Shown here piece after piece: positions 17,513 to 26,465 of a stretch of 64,000 nt of DNA. Source of the stretch: Flavobacterium foetidum (GTDB lineage Bacteria; Bacteroidota; Bacteroidia; Flavobacteriales; Flavobacteriaceae); the NCBI RefSeq assembly GCF_004634245.1, contig NZ_SJTF01000002.1, forward strand, positions 372,001 to 436,000. Direction: 5' to 3'. Within the stretch, counting starts at the first letter, position 1; every line of letters begins with the position of its first letter. Below the pieces are notes generated by a model. It made no database searches. It saw nothing but the letters and a program-made list of their open reading frames with translations, and was not told the origin of the DNA. The position numbers and the translations under genes are program-made.

Positions 17513-17584
17513 TAGTCCGTAGGGGAATCGAACCCCTGTTACCAGGATGAAAACCTGGCGTCCTAACCCCTAGACGAACGGACC
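17513..17584 (-). tRNA. tRNA-Glu (UUC), copy 1
   Basis: On the minus strand it begins GGTCCGTTCGTC and folds as a cloverleaf: acceptor GGTCCGT/ACGGACT (first pair G-U), anticodon stem CCAGG/CCTGG with loop TTTTCAT, anticodon TTC, and T-arm AGGGG-TTCGATT-CCCCT. The 3' CCA is not encoded (discriminator A followed by CA). A second copy lies 45 bp away. Confidence 0.96.
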
Positions 17585-17629
17585 TTAATTCTCCTAAGTT
17601 TGGAAATTTTCAATATGTAATATAACTTG

Positions 17630-17701
17630 TAGTCCGTGGGGGAATCGAACCCCCCTTACCAGGATGAAAACCTGGCGTCCTAACCGATAGACGAACGGAC
17701 C
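17630..17701 (-). tRNA. tRNA-Glu (UUC), copy 2
   Basis: The same acceptor and anticodon arms as copy 1 (anticodon TTC in loop TTTTCAT). It differs in the D-loop (CTATCGGTTAG instead of CTAGGGGTTAG) and the T-stem (GGGGG/CCCCC instead of AGGGG/CCCCT), with stem pairing kept. The CCA is not encoded. It is probably co-transcribed with copy 1. Confidence 0.96.
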
Positions 17702-17782
17702 ATGGTGCTTTTCTAATGCGGATGCAAAGATACATCTATTTTTTATTTGTACAATAGCAAACGCAAAAAAAATATATTTTTT

Positions 17783-19261
17783 TTAATATGCCTTAGCAAA
17801 CAGCACCCTTTTTGACGACGGATTACCAGTAAACACACAGGTTCCCGCCTCTTCTACAGCATCCAAAGGTATACAACGAATCGTCGCCTTTGTTAGGTCT
17901 TTTATTTTTTCTTCGGTTTCTGCAGTTCCGTCCCAGTGAGCAGAAATAAATCCGCCTTTACCATTCAGAACTTCCTTAAATTCCTCGAAATTATTCACTT
18001 CGGTAATATGTGTATCGCGATAATTTAATGCTTTAGCGAACAAATCATTTTGAATCTGTTCCAACAAGTCATTTACATAATTTTCTATTCCTTCTGCCGA
18101 AACTGTCTGTTTTGACAAAGTATCACGTCTTGCAACCTCAAAAGTTCCGTTTTCTAAATCTTTTGGACCAACTGCAATTCGCACAGGAACCCCTTTCAAT
18201 TCCCACTCCGCAAACTTGAACCCAGGCTTTTGAGTCGTTCTATCGTCAAACTTAACCGTAATTCTCAATTTTTTCAATTTCGCAGTTAAGGCACTTACAG
18301 CCTCACTTATCTCAGCCAACTGCTCATCTGTCTTGTAAATCGGAACAATCACGACTTGTATCGGTGCCAAGTTTGGAGGCAAAACCAGTCCTTGATCATC
18401 AGAATGTGTCATAATCAAAGCCCCCATCAATCGAGTTGAAACGCCCCAAGATGTTCCCCATACATGCTCTTGCTTTCCTTCTGCATTTGCAAATTTCACA
18501 TCAAATGCCTGTGCAAAATTCTGCCCTAAAAAGTGAGACGTTCCAGCTTGCAATGCTTTTCCGTCTTGCATTAACGCTTCAATACAATACGTCTCATCTG
18601 CACCTGCAAAACGCTCAGATTCTGTTTTAAAACCTCTAACCACCGGAATCGCCATAAAATTCTGCGCAAAATCAGCATAAACGTTCATCATTTTCTCAGA
18701 CTCTTCCAAAGCTTCTGCTTTAGTAGCATGGGCAGTGTGTCCTTCTTGCCATAAAAACTCAGCAGTTCTCAAAAACAGACGTGTACGCATTTCCCAACGA
18801 ACCACATTTGCCCACTGGTTTATCAACAAAGGCAAATCTCGATACGACTGCACCCAGCCTTTATAGGTAGACCAGATAATTGCCTCACTCGTCGGACGCA
18901 CGATAAGCTCCTCTTCCAACTTAGCTTCTGGATCAACCATAAGCTTTCCTGGTCTGCTTTCATCATTTTTTAATCTATAATGTGTTACAACGGCACATTC
19001 TTTTGCAAATCCCTCAGCATTTTTTTCCTCAGCCTCAAACATGCTTTTCGGGACAAACAAAGGAAAATATGCATTCTGATGCCCTGTTTCTTTAAACATT
19101 CTATCCAATTCAGCCTGCATTTTCTCCCAAATCGCATATCCGTAAGGCTTGATAACCATACACCCTCTAACTCCCGAATTTTCAGCTAAATCTGCTTTGA
19201 CAACCAGTTCATTATACCATTTAGAATAATCTTCTGATCTAGTAGTAAGGTTCTTACTCAT
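17783..19261 (-). CDS. proS: Prolyl-tRNA synthetase
   Basis: 492 aa, the short archaeal/eukaryotic-like ProRS type without the bacterial editing insert. Class II motifs: motif 1 region ([17 protein letters not shown]), motif 2 ([25 protein letters not shown] with the family R...E pattern, here quoted in parts: RWEMRTR and [10 protein letters not shown]), and motif 3 ([16 protein letters not shown]). An anticodon-binding domain (about 285-400) and a zinc-binding-like C-terminal domain ending in VLFAKAY follow. It charges tRNA-Pro in the cytoplasm. It lies upstream of the two tRNA-Glu genes on the same strand. Confidence 0.97.
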   Translation of the reverse strand: MSKNLTTRSEDYSKWYNELVVKADLAENSGVRGCMVIKPYGYAIWEKMQAELDRMFKETGHQNAYFPLFVPKSMFEAEEKNAEGFAKECAVVTHYRLKNDESRPGKLMVDPEAKLEEELIVRPTSEAIIWSTYKGWVQSYRDLPLLINQWANVVRWEMRTRLFLRTAEFLWQEGHTAHATKAEALEESEKMMNVYADFAQNFMAIPVVRGFKTESERFAGADETYCIEALMQDGKALQAGTSHFLGQNFAQAFDVKFANAEGKQEHVWGTSWGVSTRLMGALIMTHSDDQGLVLPPNLAPIQVVIVPIYKTDEQLAEISEAVSALTAKLKKLRITVKFDDRTTQKPGFKFAEWELKGVPVRIAVGPKDLENGTFEVARRDTLSKQTVSAEGIENYVNDLLEQIQNDLFAKALNYRDTHITEVNNFEEFKEVLNGKGGFISAHWDGTAETEEKIKDLTKATIRCIPLDAVEEAGTCVFTGNPSSKRVLFAKAY

Positions 19262-19325
19262 ATTATATAGTTTGGCACAAATTTTGTTTTAAATATTTTT
19301 AACTAAATAGTTTGACAAAACTAAC

Positions 19326-19333
19326 TATTTTTG
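19326..19333 (+). promoter_or_regulatory. Possible -7 element of the Tyr/Trp/Gly-rich lipoprotein gene
   Basis: TATTTTTG matches TAnnTTTG 30 bp before the start codon; a TTTG lies 11 bp upstream of it (19311). The spacing is short, so this is a weak call. Confidence 0.4.
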
Positions 19334-19363
19334 TAATGTGCAACAATAAAAAACACCACAGAT

Positions 19364-20401
19364 ATGAAAACTTCTATTTTTCTTCGCCAAAACTCAAATC
19401 ATTTTTACTTATTAGGATTACTGAGTTTTCTGTTAGCGTCGTGTGGTTCTTACCAAAATTCATCTTATCATGACAATGATGGTGTATATGGTAATTCAAC
19501 AAACACTTATGTACAGAATAATAATTCTAACAGCAATCAATACAGAGATTACTTTAGATCATTACAAGACGACAATCAACCTACTGAAATCTTTACCGAT
19601 GTAGACAATTATGGTAATTATCAGGAGGGAGACAGCACCCAAACCGCAGCTGTTGCTTATCCAGCATGGGGAAGCAGCAATTCTGATGTTTCTGTAAATG
19701 TTTACTCTAATCCGGCGTGGTCTTTCGGTTTTGGATTTGGATATCCATACTACGGATGGGGTTACGGTGGTTACTGGGGAGCTTACGGAGGATGGGGATA
19801 CCCTTACTACAACTGGGGATGGGGATACCCTGGATACTGGGGACCTGGATGGGGATATCCTGGCTACTGGGGAGGCGGTTACGCATACAACTATAACTAC
19901 GCTTACGGAAGAAGAGGTTCTTCTGTTTACTACGGGAATAGAAATTATGCCTCAAACCGATATTATACCAACTCAAACCGCGGCAACAGCTATTCCAACA
20001 GAAACTACGTAACCAATAGAGGAAGTTTTTCGTCAAGAGGAAATTACACTACCACTAGAAATTACAACTCAAACAGATCGGCTAACTTTAATGACTACAG
20101 AAGAAGCTCTGGCGTAAACAATAGAAGCTACAGCACTAGCCCAACGTTTACAAACCGAAGAGGCGCTTCGTCACAAGGCCAAAACAGCACTTATGATTAT
20201 TCTAACAGAAGATCATACAACAACAATACGACAACACCGTCAAGAAACTACAACAATAGCAACAGTGGTTCATCAAGATCTTACTCTCCTAGCCCTTCAC
20301 GTTCTATGAACAGCAGCGGTGGCGGTGGCGGAAGATCCTACAACGGCGGTGGCGGCGGCGGTGGAGGAATGAGAGGCGGCGGTGGCGGCGGCAGAAGATA
20401 A
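19364..20401 (+). CDS. Low-complexity Tyr/Trp/Gly-rich lipoprotein
   Basis: 345 aa. The signal peptide ends at a lipobox (LLASC, Cys27). Residues about 119-180 are a tandem low-complexity block of GYPYYGW, GYGGYWG, GWGYPGYWG units; residues 185-310 are Asn/Ser/Tyr/Arg-rich; the tail is poly-Gly with scattered Arg (GGGGGRS, GGGGMRGGGG). The composition suggests an unfolded, sticky surface lipoprotein. Some annotation pipelines label such proteins vitellogenin-like, which has no functional meaning. A FadL-type outer-membrane channel starts 42 bp downstream, probably in the same transcript. Function unknown. The coding call is supported by the lipobox and codon pattern through the repeats. Confidence 0.85.
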   Translation: MKTSIFLRQNSNHFYLLGLLSFLLASCGSYQNSSYHDNDGVYGNSTNTYVQNNNSNSNQYRDYFRSLQDDNQPTEIFTDVDNYGNYQEGDSTQTAAVAYPAWGSSNSDVSVNVYSNPAWSFGFGFGYPYYGWGYGGYWGAYGGWGYPYYNWGWGYPGYWGPGWGYPGYWGGGYAYNYNYAYGRRGSSVYYGNRNYASNRYYTNSNRGNSYSNRNYVTNRGSFSSRGNYTTTRNYNSNRSANFNDYRRSSGVNNRSYSTSPTFTNRRGASSQGQNSTYDYSNRRSYNNNTTTPSRNYNNSNSGSSRSYSPSPSRSMNSSGGGGGRSYNGGGGGGGGMRGGGGGGRR

Positions 20402-20443
20402 CATCCATTCACCAAACTAAATTCTATTTTAAAATTCATCCAA

Positions 20444-21961
20444 ATGAAAAAAATATTTTTCCTACTAATAGCAGGACTAACTGCCAGCGTTTCACATTCA
20501 CAGGAAATTTCAGATGCTGTGCGTTTTTCACAGGGCAACTTAACTGGAACTGCCCGATTTAGAGCAATGAGTGGCGCTTTTGGTGCAGTTGGAGGTGATT
20601 TATCGTCAATCAGCGTGAACCCTGCGGGATCCGCCATATTCAATAATAATCAGGTCGGAATTAGTTTCAGCAATCTTAATACAAAAAACAATTCAGAGTA
20701 TTTCAATACGCATACTTCAGACAAAGACAATTCTTTTATCCTGAATCAGGCTGGAGCCATCTTTGTTTTTAATGACAGAAATCCGAACAGCAAATGGAAA
20801 AAGATCTCAATTGGTGCTACTTACGAAAACACTAATAATTTTAACAATGATATTTTTTCTGCCGGGACCAATACAAGAAATTCGGTAGCGAATTATTTTT
20901 TAGCCTACGCTAATGGAGATGCTTTAAATAATCCAGTTGCTTTGGGAGACATAACGGGAATCGCTTACGAAAATCAATTTTACAGCGAACAACAAGCTTA
21001 CTTTGGTTATTATGGTTTTGTTATCAACCCGGTAACCAACAATAATAACAACACCCAATACACTTCTAATGTTCCTGCTGGGCCAAATTTTCAGGAAAAC
21101 GAAGTTCACGAAAGAGGCTACAACAGCAAAGTAAGCTTCAATATCGCAACATCTTACATGGACCGAATTTATTTTGGGGCAAACTTAAACGTTCATGTAA
21201 CCGATTATAGAAGATCTAGCAGCTTTTACGAAAGCAATAATAGTCCGTTGCAACCAACTGAAACAATCTCTAATCTAAGATTTAACAATGAATTGTACAC
21301 TTATGGAAACGGATTCTCATTTCAATTAGGAGCGATTGCCAAAGTAACAAACAACTTTAGACTTGGATTGGCCTACGAGTCGAATACTTGGTACGAATTG
21401 TACGATGAGATTTCTCAAAGCCTTTACACGACAACCCAAGCGGCAAACGGACCTGAAAATTACGCAGATGTTAATCCGAATTTGGTAAATGTCTACGAAT
21501 CGTATACACTACAGACACCTGCAAAATGGACATTTAGCGCCGCTTATGTATTCGGAAAATCAGGATTACTAAGCATTGATTACGGCATAAAGGATTACGG
21601 TAATACAAAATACAAACCGACTGACGACGCTTATTTTAGAGATTTAAATTCGCGCATAAGCAATACTTTAACTAGCGCTGGTGAATTGAGAATTGGAGGT
21701 GAATATAAAATTAAACAGCTAAGCCTTAGAGGAGGATACCGCTTTGAAGGAAGTCCATACAAAAATGGATCTACAATTGGAGACCTTAACAGTTATTCAG
21801 GAGGTTTAGGCTATAATTTCGGAGGAACAAAATTGGATTTAGCTTATTCTTACATGGAAAGAAAGTCTAGCCAAGGATTTTTCAGCAAAGGCTTGACCGA
21901 TCCAGCAAACATTGCATCAAAAATGAACAATGTAACCCTCACTTTATTATTTGAATTGTAA
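20444..21961 (+). CDS. FadL/OmpP1/TodX-family outer membrane transport protein
   Basis: 505 aa with a signal peptide (to about 19, VSHSQ). The N-terminal plug-like segment (SQGNLTGTARFRAMSGAFGA, then GGDLSSISVNPAGSA) is characteristic of the FadL family, whose members carry long-chain fatty acids or other hydrophobic compounds across the outer membrane. The remainder is alternating beta strands, finishing with a terminal aromatic-type strand (VTLTLLFEL). It lies 42 bp after the low-complexity lipoprotein gene, suggesting that the two act together at the surface. A strong terminator follows. Confidence 0.9.
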   Translation: MKKIFFLLIAGLTASVSHSQEISDAVRFSQGNLTGTARFRAMSGAFGAVGGDLSSISVNPAGSAIFNNNQVGISFSNLNTKNNSEYFNTHTSDKDNSFILNQAGAIFVFNDRNPNSKWKKISIGATYENTNNFNNDIFSAGTNTRNSVANYFLAYANGDALNNPVALGDITGIAYENQFYSEQQAYFGYYGFVINPVTNNNNNTQYTSNVPAGPNFQENEVHERGYNSKVSFNIATSYMDRIYFGANLNVHVTDYRRSSSFYESNNSPLQPTETISNLRFNNELYTYGNGFSFQLGAIAKVTNNFRLGLAYESNTWYELYDEISQSLYTTTQAANGPENYADVNPNLVNVYESYTLQTPAKWTFSAAYVFGKSGLLSIDYGIKDYGNTKYKPTDDAYFRDLNSRISNTLTSAGELRIGGEYKIKQLSLRGGYRFEGSPYKNGSTIGDLNSYSGGLGYNFGGTKLDLAYSYMERKSSQGFFSKGLTDPANIASKMNNVTLTLLFEL

Positions 21962-21988
21962 TTAAAATTTAATAGATGAATGAAAATT

Positions 21989-22020
21989 TCCGTCAGATAG
22001 TATTCTGGCGGATTTTTTTT
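21989..22020 (+). terminator. Terminator after the FadL-type gene
   Basis: CCGTCAG pairs with CTGGCGG (one T-G pair) across an 8-base loop, followed by eight T residues. Confidence 0.85.
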
Positions 22021-22122
22021 GGCAGCAACTAGAAATTATTCTTTGTTTACATTAATACAAATTCCACTTCATAAAAAACATCTAAAAGCAGCCGAAACTA
22101 GTGTGATTGAATAAAAAAAGTG

Positions 22123-22130
22123 TAATTTTG
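22123..22130 (+). promoter_or_regulatory. Possible -7 promoter element of rimO
   Basis: TAATTTTG matches TAnnTTTG and lies 20 bp before the rimO ATG; no convincing -33 TTTG is seen at standard spacing. Confidence 0.45.
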
Positions 22131-22149
22131 CACTCCAATTTATAAAAGT

Positions 22150-23463
22150 ATGAGAACCAAGTCTTTAAAAAAGAACAAAATCAATGTTATCACTCTTGGG
22201 TGTTCAAAAAATGTTTATGATAGCGAAGTGCTTATGGGACAGCTTCGCGCGAATGGAAAAGAAGTTGAACACGAAGCTCCTGCAGAGAAAGAAGGAAATA
22301 TTATCGTTATAAATACCTGTGGCTTTATAGACAATGCTAAAGCAGAATCTGTAAACATGATTTTGGAATATGCAGACAAAAAAGAAAGAGGAATCGTAGA
22401 CAAAGTTTTTGTAACAGGATGTTTGTCTGAACGTTACCGTCCGGATTTAGAAAAAGAGATTCCAAACGTTGACCAATATTTCGGAACAACCGAATTACCT
22501 CAGTTGCTAAAAGCGCTTGGAGCCGACTATAAACATGAGCTTTTAGGAGAACGTTTAACCACTACTCCAAAAAATTACGCTTATTTGAAAATCGCTGAAG
22601 GATGCGACCGTCCTTGTAGTTTCTGCGCTATTCCGCTAATGCGCGGTTCTCACGTTTCGCAGCCCATTGAAAAGCTGGTGAAAGAAGCGCAAGGTTTGGC
22701 AAAAAACGGAGTAAAAGAATTGATTTTGATTGCACAAGATTTGACTTATTACGGTCTTGATCTTTATAAAAAAAGAAATCTTGCAGAATTACTAGAAGAA
22801 TTGGCAAAGGTTGAAGGAATTGAGTGGATTCGTCTGCACTACGCCTACCCAACCGGTTTCCCGATGGATGTTTTGGAATTAATGAAAAGAGAACCAAAAA
22901 TCTGTAATTATATCGATATTCCATTACAGCATATTTCTGATTCGATTTTAAAATCAATGCGTCGTGGAACAACTCAAGCTAAAACTACACAACTTTTAAA
23001 AGATTTTCGCGCAGCTGTTCCTGGTATGGCGATTAGAACTACTTTAATCGTTGGATATCCTGGTGAGACACAAGAAGATTTTGAGATTTTGAAAGATTTT
23101 GTCCAGGAAATGAAATTCGACAGAATGGGATGTTTTGCTTATTCACACGAAGAAAACACCCACGCTTATCTTTTAGAAGATAATGTTCCAGATGATGTAA
23201 AGCAAGCAAGAGCAAATGAAATAATGGAATTACAATCTCAAATTTCATGGGATTTGAACCAAGAAAAAGTGGGCAAAATCTTTAGATGCATTATTGACAG
23301 AAAAGAAGGCGGGCATTTTGTAGGCAGAACCGAATTTGACAGCCCTGATGTTGACAATGAAGTACTGATCGATGCTACTAAACATTATGTAAAAACAGGC
23401 GAATTTGTTAATATAAAAATAATTGAAGCGACAGAATTTGATTTATACGGAGAACCTGCTTAA
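22150..23463 (+). CDS. rimO: Ribosomal protein S12 methylthiotransferase RimO
   Basis: 437 aa. The N-terminal UPF0004 domain has the auxiliary-cluster cysteines C18 (TLGCSKN), C57 (NTCGF) and C91 (TGCLSER). The radical SAM domain has CX3CX2C at C152, C156 and C159 (GCDRPCSFCAIP), and the C-terminal TRAM domain covers about residues 370-437. The enzyme methylthiolates Asp88/89 of ribosomal protein S12. The TLGCSKNxxDSE opening separates it from MiaB. It is the first gene of a likely three-gene run with the Spy-like protein and the amidase. Confidence 0.96.
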   Translation: MRTKSLKKNKINVITLGCSKNVYDSEVLMGQLRANGKEVEHEAPAEKEGNIIVINTCGFIDNAKAESVNMILEYADKKERGIVDKVFVTGCLSERYRPDLEKEIPNVDQYFGTTELPQLLKALGADYKHELLGERLTTTPKNYAYLKIAEGCDRPCSFCAIPLMRGSHVSQPIEKLVKEAQGLAKNGVKELILIAQDLTYYGLDLYKKRNLAELLEELAKVEGIEWIRLHYAYPTGFPMDVLELMKREPKICNYIDIPLQHISDSILKSMRRGTTQAKTTQLLKDFRAAVPGMAIRTTLIVGYPGETQEDFEILKDFVQEMKFDRMGCFAYSHEENTHAYLLEDNVPDDVKQARANEIMELQSQISWDLNQEKVGKIFRCIIDRKEGGHFVGRTEFDSPDVDNEVLIDATKHYVKTGEFVNIKIIEATEFDLYGEPA

Positions 23464-23503
23464 ATTTACACGTAACAATTGTTAACTATTGATAACTACT
23501 TTT

Positions 23504-24046
23504 ATGAAACCAATCCAGACTTTATTTCTATTAGCTTTAAGCTTATTCTGCTTCAATTCTGTTTTTGCCCAGTACGGAAACGGATACTACAATAATGGCT
23601 ATGGCGGAGGTTATGGTAGAGGCGGCGGAATGGGTATGGACAGAAGCATGATGGCCGGCCCTCAGAGCACGCCAAGCAAACCAAAAGAAGTGCCAGTAGA
23701 GGAAACTGCAGCTCAAATCGTAGAGCAAATGAAACCAGAAGTTAATCTTGACGAGCTTCAAGCAATTGCTATTCAGAATGTTTTGGCAGACAGTATGAGA
23801 GAGCAAGGTGTTTTGCTAAAAAATGAAAGCAGTAGCCAAGACGAAAAAATTGAGCAGATTAAAGCCTTGAGAGAAAGCACTAATAAAAAAATCAACGCCT
23901 TTTTAAATCCGGATCAGGTAGCAAAATATACTGCCTTTATGGAAAATTTTAAAGAAATAAAGAAAACAAAAAACAAAAAGAAAAAAGATAAAGACTCTAA
24001 ATCAAATAAGGAAGTAAAAGAAAATCCAGATACGAAAGATCAATAA
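23504..24046 (+). CDS. Small secreted Gly-rich, helical (Spy/CpxP-like) protein
   Basis: I choose ATG 23504, which gives a clean signal peptide (MKPIQTLFLLALSLFCF, cleavage after VFAQ), over an upstream TTG. The mature protein of about 155 aa has a short Gly/Tyr/Asn-rich part, then a helical region (ELQAIAIQNVLADSMREQ ... KIEQIKALRESTNKKINAFL) resembling the LTxxQ-type periplasmic Spy/CpxP fold, and a highly basic tail rich in Lys/Asp (KKKKDKDSKSNK). The family fit is weak. It sits between rimO (40 bp) and the amidase (32 bp) on the same strand, so it is probably co-transcribed. Periplasmic chaperone or stress role is inference. Confidence 0.75.
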   Translation: MKPIQTLFLLALSLFCFNSVFAQYGNGYYNNGYGGGYGRGGGMGMDRSMMAGPQSTPSKPKEVPVEETAAQIVEQMKPEVNLDELQAIAIQNVLADSMREQGVLLKNESSSQDEKIEQIKALRESTNKKINAFLNPDQVAKYTAFMENFKEIKKTKNKKKKDKDSKSNKEVKENPDTKDQ

Positions 24047-24078
24047 TAGCCGTTTTAAATAGTATTAAATAACGAATT

Positions 24079-24984
24079 ATGGCAAAGAAACACTTTTGTT
24101 ATCTGATTTTGGCGATTATAGTAAGCGCCTGTTCTACAAATCCTTATAAGTCAACTGAAAAGGCATACGACCAACAGCTTAAAACTCTCGAAAATCAAAT
24201 CACAAGCAAAGAGGCGCAGGCAATACCTGCAGTAACTCCAGTAGTAATTGATACTTCATATGCGCTTCAATTGGGAATCGTAAAAGACACCTTGTCTAAA
24301 ACCGGATCAACTTCCTTAGTAAACGGAATATCAACCGAATGGATTGGGACTGTAAATTTCAATTTGAGAAAACCAAGTTTTGTAATCATACATCATACGG
24401 CACAGGATTCGCTGCAGCAAACCATCAATACTTTTACCAAAACCAGAACGCAGGTAAGTTCTCATTATGTAATTTCTGAAAACGGAAAAGTGGTTCAGAT
24501 GCTGAATGATTATCTACGAGCATGGCATGCTGGAAATTCGACTTGGGGAAAAAATACAGATTTAAACTCGAGTTCAATCGGAATCGAATTAGACAATAAT
24601 GGCTTTAAGCCTTTTACAGAAGCGCAAATCAGCAGTTTGGTGGCTTTATTGACCAAACTAAAGAAAGATTATAATATTCCGACCCAAAATTTTCTAGGAC
24701 ATGCAGATATTGCGCCTGGACGAAAACAAGACCCAAGCGCCTTATTCCCTTGGAAAACCTTGGCTGAAAAAGGCTTCGGCATCTGGCCAGATGAAGTGCT
24801 GGAACCCGCTCCTTTTGATTTTAAAATCGAACCAGCTTTACGAATTATTGGCTATAACACAAAAAATCTAACCGCTGCCATTCAGGCATTCAAACTGCAC
24901 TATATTCAAACGGATGCAACCTCTGTTTTAGATAGAAAAACAATAGATACAATTTATTCTATTTATAAAAAACAGGTTCAATAA
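24079..24984 (+). CDS. N-acetylmuramoyl-L-alanine amidase (amidase_2) lipoprotein
   Basis: 301 aa. The lipobox is VSAC (about Cys18). The amidase_2/AmpD fold spans about 95-240: zinc ligand candidates are the His pair in FVIIHHTAQD, the His in FLGHADIAPGRKQDPS and the Asp after it, with RAWHAGNS and IGIELDNNG typical of the family. It cleaves the lactyl-amide bond between MurNAc and the stem peptide; the lipid anchor places it on the periplasmic face of a membrane, for peptidoglycan recycling or remodelling. The C-terminal 60 residues resemble a degenerate peptidoglycan-binding helical segment. It is last in the rimO cluster. Confidence 0.93.
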   Translation: MAKKHFCYLILAIIVSACSTNPYKSTEKAYDQQLKTLENQITSKEAQAIPAVTPVVIDTSYALQLGIVKDTLSKTGSTSLVNGISTEWIGTVNFNLRKPSFVIIHHTAQDSLQQTINTFTKTRTQVSSHYVISENGKVVQMLNDYLRAWHAGNSTWGKNTDLNSSSIGIELDNNGFKPFTEAQISSLVALLTKLKKDYNIPTQNFLGHADIAPGRKQDPSALFPWKTLAEKGFGIWPDEVLEPAPFDFKIEPALRIIGYNTKNLTAAIQAFKLHYIQTDATSVLDRKTIDTIYSIYKKQVQ

Positions 24985-25009
24985 ACCTCATCCTTTAAAA
25001 ATCATAAAG

Positions 25010-25037
25010 CGCTTTTGGAATACAGAAGCGTTTTTTT
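25010..25037 (+). terminator. Terminator of the amidase gene
   Basis: CGCTT (25010-25014) pairs with AAGCG (25026-25030), followed by seven T residues. The stem is short, with moderate strength. Confidence 0.6.
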
Positions 25038-25276
25038 GTTTCTTAAAAAACAAATTAACCTTTCTCACACGAACCTATATTTGGGAACAGCATTTCAATC
25101 AATTTAAATGAAACATTCCTACGAAACGTGTAATCGCAATCATCTATAATTTTTCTATCGACCAGACATTTCTACGGAATGATACAGTTTATAAAATAAC
25201 GGATTCTGCTGTTTTTTTAACAACTATACGATCTATAATGTTTTCAACTTGAAATGAGATCAAACTTCAAACTAAA

Positions 25277-25305
25277 AAATTGAAACCTGAAACCTGAAAC
25301 CTTGA
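25277..25305. repeat. Heptad repeat tract (TTTCAGG)n
   Basis: On the minus strand this reads TTTCAAGG TTTCAGG TTTCAGG TTTCAA. A near-identical tract is embedded in coding sequence at 63486-63516. Confidence 0.7.
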
Positions 25306-25331
25306 AACTCAAAACTTCTTAAAAATAAAAA

Positions 25332-25362
25332 AGCTGCCAAAACATAATATGTTTTGACAGCT
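25332..25362 (-). terminator. Terminator of the BBP2 porin gene
   Basis: AGCTG-C-CAAAACA pairs with TGTTTTG-A-CAGCT; A-runs on both sides give T-runs in either direction, so it may be bidirectional. It lies 32 bp past the minus-strand stop. Confidence 0.85.
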
Positions 25363-25394
25363 CCAAAAAAAAAAAAAAATATCAATCTTTATCT

Positions 25395-26465
25395 CTAGAA
25401 AGAGTATGTTGTAGCAAGCAAAGCGAAGAAAGAACCTCCAGTCGGCGCTGCATCTTTATCTAAGAAAATATCTTCAGATGCTGCGTCATATCTTAACTCT
25501 GGGATAATTGTCAGCTTTCCAACTTTATAGTTTAAAGAAAGTGTATTAGCAAATACGTTTGACCCTGTTAATGTACCTAAACTAGGTGCAGCATCTTTAG
25601 CATCAAAATATTCCATTCTATATGCCAGCAATAACGATGGGCTGAATGAATAATTAGCATATCCAACTACAGAGAACCATTCTCCGTCTAACGTACTGTC
25701 AAAATCATTTTTAGTTTTAGCATAAGTAGCATTTAACCCTAGTCCGAAACTATCTGTGATAGATTTAGAAGCTGTCAAATCAAACTGCGTTTTATTTTCG
25801 TCAGAGGCAGGATTGCTGCTTCCAGATGTAAAATTCAAATAAGCGCTTCCGGTATCTCCTATATATCCCACTTGTCCGATATATGTTTTTTGAACTGAAC
25901 CTGCGTCCATAGCTGATTTAAAATCGGTTGGATTTGTAATTCCTAGCATGGCTGTAAATTTTCCTGATGTATACTGCGCTTTTACCCCAGTATTAAAAAA
26001 CGGCCCGTAAGAAAAGGCATAAGACATACTGTAGTTTTTGTTATCTACGGCATCTAAGACCTCGTATCCGATATGCGTACCGAAACTACCTGCTACTACT
26101 TTAAACTCATCAGTCAAATTGTATGTAAAATATAATTGTTTAATTAAAAATTTTGCGTTAATATCTTTATCAGTTGTTTCATTGTATGAAAATTCCCCTG
26201 CTCTTTTTCCGAAACCTAAGTCTACAAAAACAGACGCCTTCCCAAAAGTATGACCTGCTTCTATGGAAGCCATTCCTAGTTCGAATGAATCTTGTGAGTT
26301 GGTAAAGCTCGTTAATCCATTCATCTGTTTAGAAAAATCATATTTATAGTACATGTCCGCAGACCCTCCCCAAGTTGTTGCTGGTGGTGAAGCAGCTTCT
26401 TCATCTTGGGCAAAAGCAAAAGAACTTGTTAACATAGCGGCTAAAACGTGAAATACTTTTTTCAT
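25395..26465 (-). CDS. BBP2-type outer membrane porin (OmpL-like)
   Basis: 356 aa. The signal peptide ends FAFAQ (about residue 20). The mature protein is a chain of alternating beta strands with aromatic girdles (WGGSADMYYKYDFSK at the start, TTYSF at the end), and the DKDINAKFLIKQLYFTYN and FGTHIGYEVLDA patterns match the putative beta-barrel porin-2 family. Such proteins allow diffusion of small solutes across the outer membrane. It is monocistronic, with a long upstream region that could carry regulatory sites. In other Flavobacteriia this family often neighbours ammonium transport genes; none is visible here. Confidence 0.87.
   Translation of the reverse strand: MKKVFHVLAAMLTSSFAFAQDEEAASPPATTWGGSADMYYKYDFSKQMNGLTSFTNSQDSFELGMASIEAGHTFGKASVFVDLGFGKRAGEFSYNETTDKDINAKFLIKQLYFTYNLTDEFKVVAGSFGTHIGYEVLDAVDNKNYSMSYAFSYGPFFNTGVKAQYTSGKFTAMLGITNPTDFKSAMDAGSVQKTYIGQVGYIGDTGSAYLNFTSGSSNPASDENKTQFDLTASKSITDSFGLGLNATYAKTKNDFDSTLDGEWFSVVGYANYSFSPSLLLAYRMEYFDAKDAAPSLGTLTGSNVFANTLSLNYKVGKLTIIPELRYDAASEDIFLDKDAAPTGGSFFALLATTYSF

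Larger units (their letters stand above)
24985..25394. other. Gene-free 410 bp with terminators and heptad repeats
   Basis: Holds two hairpin terminators (25010-25037 and 25332-25362) and a heptad tract near 25277-25305 (minus strand TTTCAGG repeated) that recurs inside the radical SAM gene at 63486-63516. The part 25080-25260 shows no ORF, RNA motif or clear palindrome. Confidence 0.6.

Noticed and set aside
19698..20012. Overlapping 104-codon ORF in the +1 frame of the low-complexity lipoprotein (Thr/Asp/Gly-rich)
   Set aside because: It is a by-product of the repetitive DNA in the main gene. It lacks its own start signals and the main frame has a lipobox.
20338..20643. Antisense ORF with poly-Pro over the poly-Gly tail
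   Set aside because: It is the reverse shadow of GGC/GGT codons and runs into the FadL-type gene.
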